Source of the DNA: CAYJGJ01 sp964367585
Lineage (GTDB): Bacteria; Bacillota; Clostridia; Peptostreptococcales; Anaerovoracaceae
Assembly (NCBI GenBank): GCA_964367585.1
Contig: CAYIYH010000008.1
Coordinates: forward strand, 5,457-69,456
Direction: 5' to 3'
Length of the DNA: 64,000 nt
In this document: positions 63,693 through 64,000 of the stretch, in pieces
Position numbering within the stretch: position 1 is the stretch's first letter
Layout: every line of letters starts with the position of its first letter
Translations under genes and position numbers: made by a program
Notes under the pieces: generated by a model
Databases searched by the model: none
What the model was told of the DNA's origin: nothing
The model's input: only the letters and a program-made list of their open reading frames with translations

Positions 63693-63925
63693 GAGAATTC
63701 ATAATACCCGTGGTACCACCTTGCTTTATAGGAAAATTCTATACACTCTGCGAAATACTAACATATTTCCGACTACTAACGTAAGCCAACACGTCATAGA
63801 ATACTCGGGATTATTCCCTTTGACTATGCCCTCGGCGGTCCATTTAATAAGCAGTCACTATTCGGATCACAGCTACCCGAACTCTCTGGAAGTTCTTTTC
63901 TTATTTTTATCTCCGCGTCAACGGT
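63655..63925 (-). promoter_or_regulatory. T-box leader (tRNA-Trp-sensing) of the trp operon
   Basis: Reading the minus strand, Stem I spans about 63925-63832. Its base GCGG/CCGC encloses a specifier loop with the codon TGG (63842-63840) followed by a purine, and it contains the AGAGAG-type distal bulge. The antiterminator carries the T-box AAGGTGGTACCACG (63722-63709) with the tRNA-acceptor-binding bulge, and the terminator follows. UGG specifies tryptophan, in agreement with the trp genes downstream. Uncharged tRNA-Trp should favour the antiterminator and switch the operon on. Confidence 0.95.
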
Positions 63926-63946
63926 TTAAATTATTTAATTTTTTTT

Positions 63947-64000
63947 TGGTGCCGGCGATCGGGGTCGAACCGATACGGTGTTGCCACCACTGGATTTTGA
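63947..64000 (-). tRNA. tRNA-Leu (CAA), 3' part only
   Basis: The minus strand enters the window in the anticodon loop (TCAAAA then stem TCCAG), continues with a long variable arm (GGTG/CACC), a complete T arm (ATCGG-TTCGACC-CCGAT) and acceptor half CGCCGGC plus discriminator A and CCA. The long variable arm and C-A-A at positions 34-36 indicate leucine. The 5' half lies outside the window. Confidence 0.85.

Overview
The window looks like a chromosomal segment of a low-GC, strictly fermentative Firmicute of the class Clostridia. The evidence is the AT-rich base composition, strong AGGAGG-type ribosome binding sites with frequent GTG/TTG starts, a tRNA-Trp-sensing T-box leader, RNase J, a class III fructose-1,6-bisphosphatase, ferredoxin-linked indolepyruvate oxidoreductase, formate-tetrahydrofolate ligase and 4-hydroxybutyryl-CoA dehydratase. 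A family within Clostridia cannot be fixed from this sequence alone; an amino-acid fermenter of the Anaerovoracaceae/Peptostreptococcales kind would fit.

Layout. (1) 1-13.9 kb, plus strand, housekeeping: SecDF (cut by the window edge), the (p)ppGpp enzyme Rel, an MBL hydrolase, HisS, AspS, NadD, a YqeK-RsfS fusion, LeuS, RNase J and a YlbF-family protein. (2) 13.9-29.5 kb, amino-acid and acyl-CoA fermentation: an AMP-forming acyl-CoA ligase, IorA and IorB, a PAS/sigma-54 activator, 4-hydroxybutyryl-CoA dehydratase behind a clear -24/-12 promoter, a NifU-like Fe-S protein, a HAD phosphatase, a GDPD (minus strand), an MFS carrier, a PaaK-type ligase, an ACT protein, DUF554, an aminotransferase and a flavin split-barrel protein. 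(3) 29.9-37.7 kb, a divergent Tad/Flp-type pilus or secretion locus. It holds two unrecognised envelope proteins, a SAF/CpaB-like protein, a TadZ-like ATPase, the CpaF/TadA ATPase, two GspF-type membrane proteins, two tiny paralogous hydrophobic proteins (51 and 46 aa, pilin candidates) and two pseudopilin-like proteins. (4) 37.8-41.9 kb: a CYTH protein, FBPase, a FecR-domain protein with an acidic tail, and tRNA-Met, tRNA-His and tRNA-Cys. (5) 42.1-50.6 kb, one-carbon/folate block: FolD, a sodium:solute symporter, the head-to-head remains of a sigma-54 regulator and a formate/nitrite channel, Fhs, FchA, FolT, and a FolC fused to 5-formyl-THF cyclo-ligase. (6) 50.7-54.6 kb: an IspD/TarI cytidylyltransferase, a cation/proton antiporter, YebC and RNase H. 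(7) 54.6-64 kb, minus strand: a T-box-controlled trpEGDCFBA operon, then a separately promoted NitT/TauT-type ABC system (lipoprotein plus a permease-ATPase fusion), with a partial tRNA-Leu at the right edge.

How the parts work together. Aminotransferase, IorAB and the two CoA ligases form a plausible route from aromatic amino acids through aryl-pyruvates to aryl-acetyl-CoA and acids, giving reduced ferredoxin and possibly ATP. The dehydratase marks a 4-aminobutyrate/4-hydroxybutyrate to crotonyl-CoA route whose expression depends on sigma-54. Fhs, FchA and FolD interconvert formate and methylene-THF, while FolT and FolC-FCL salvage, polyglutamylate and repair folates. The most interesting accessory region is the Tad-like locus, which encodes its motor and platform but shows no recognisable pilin, peptidase or pore. 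The sigma-54 control of the dehydratase, the fusions, the FolD without its usual lysine, and the decayed formate-channel locus are the other points worth a second look.
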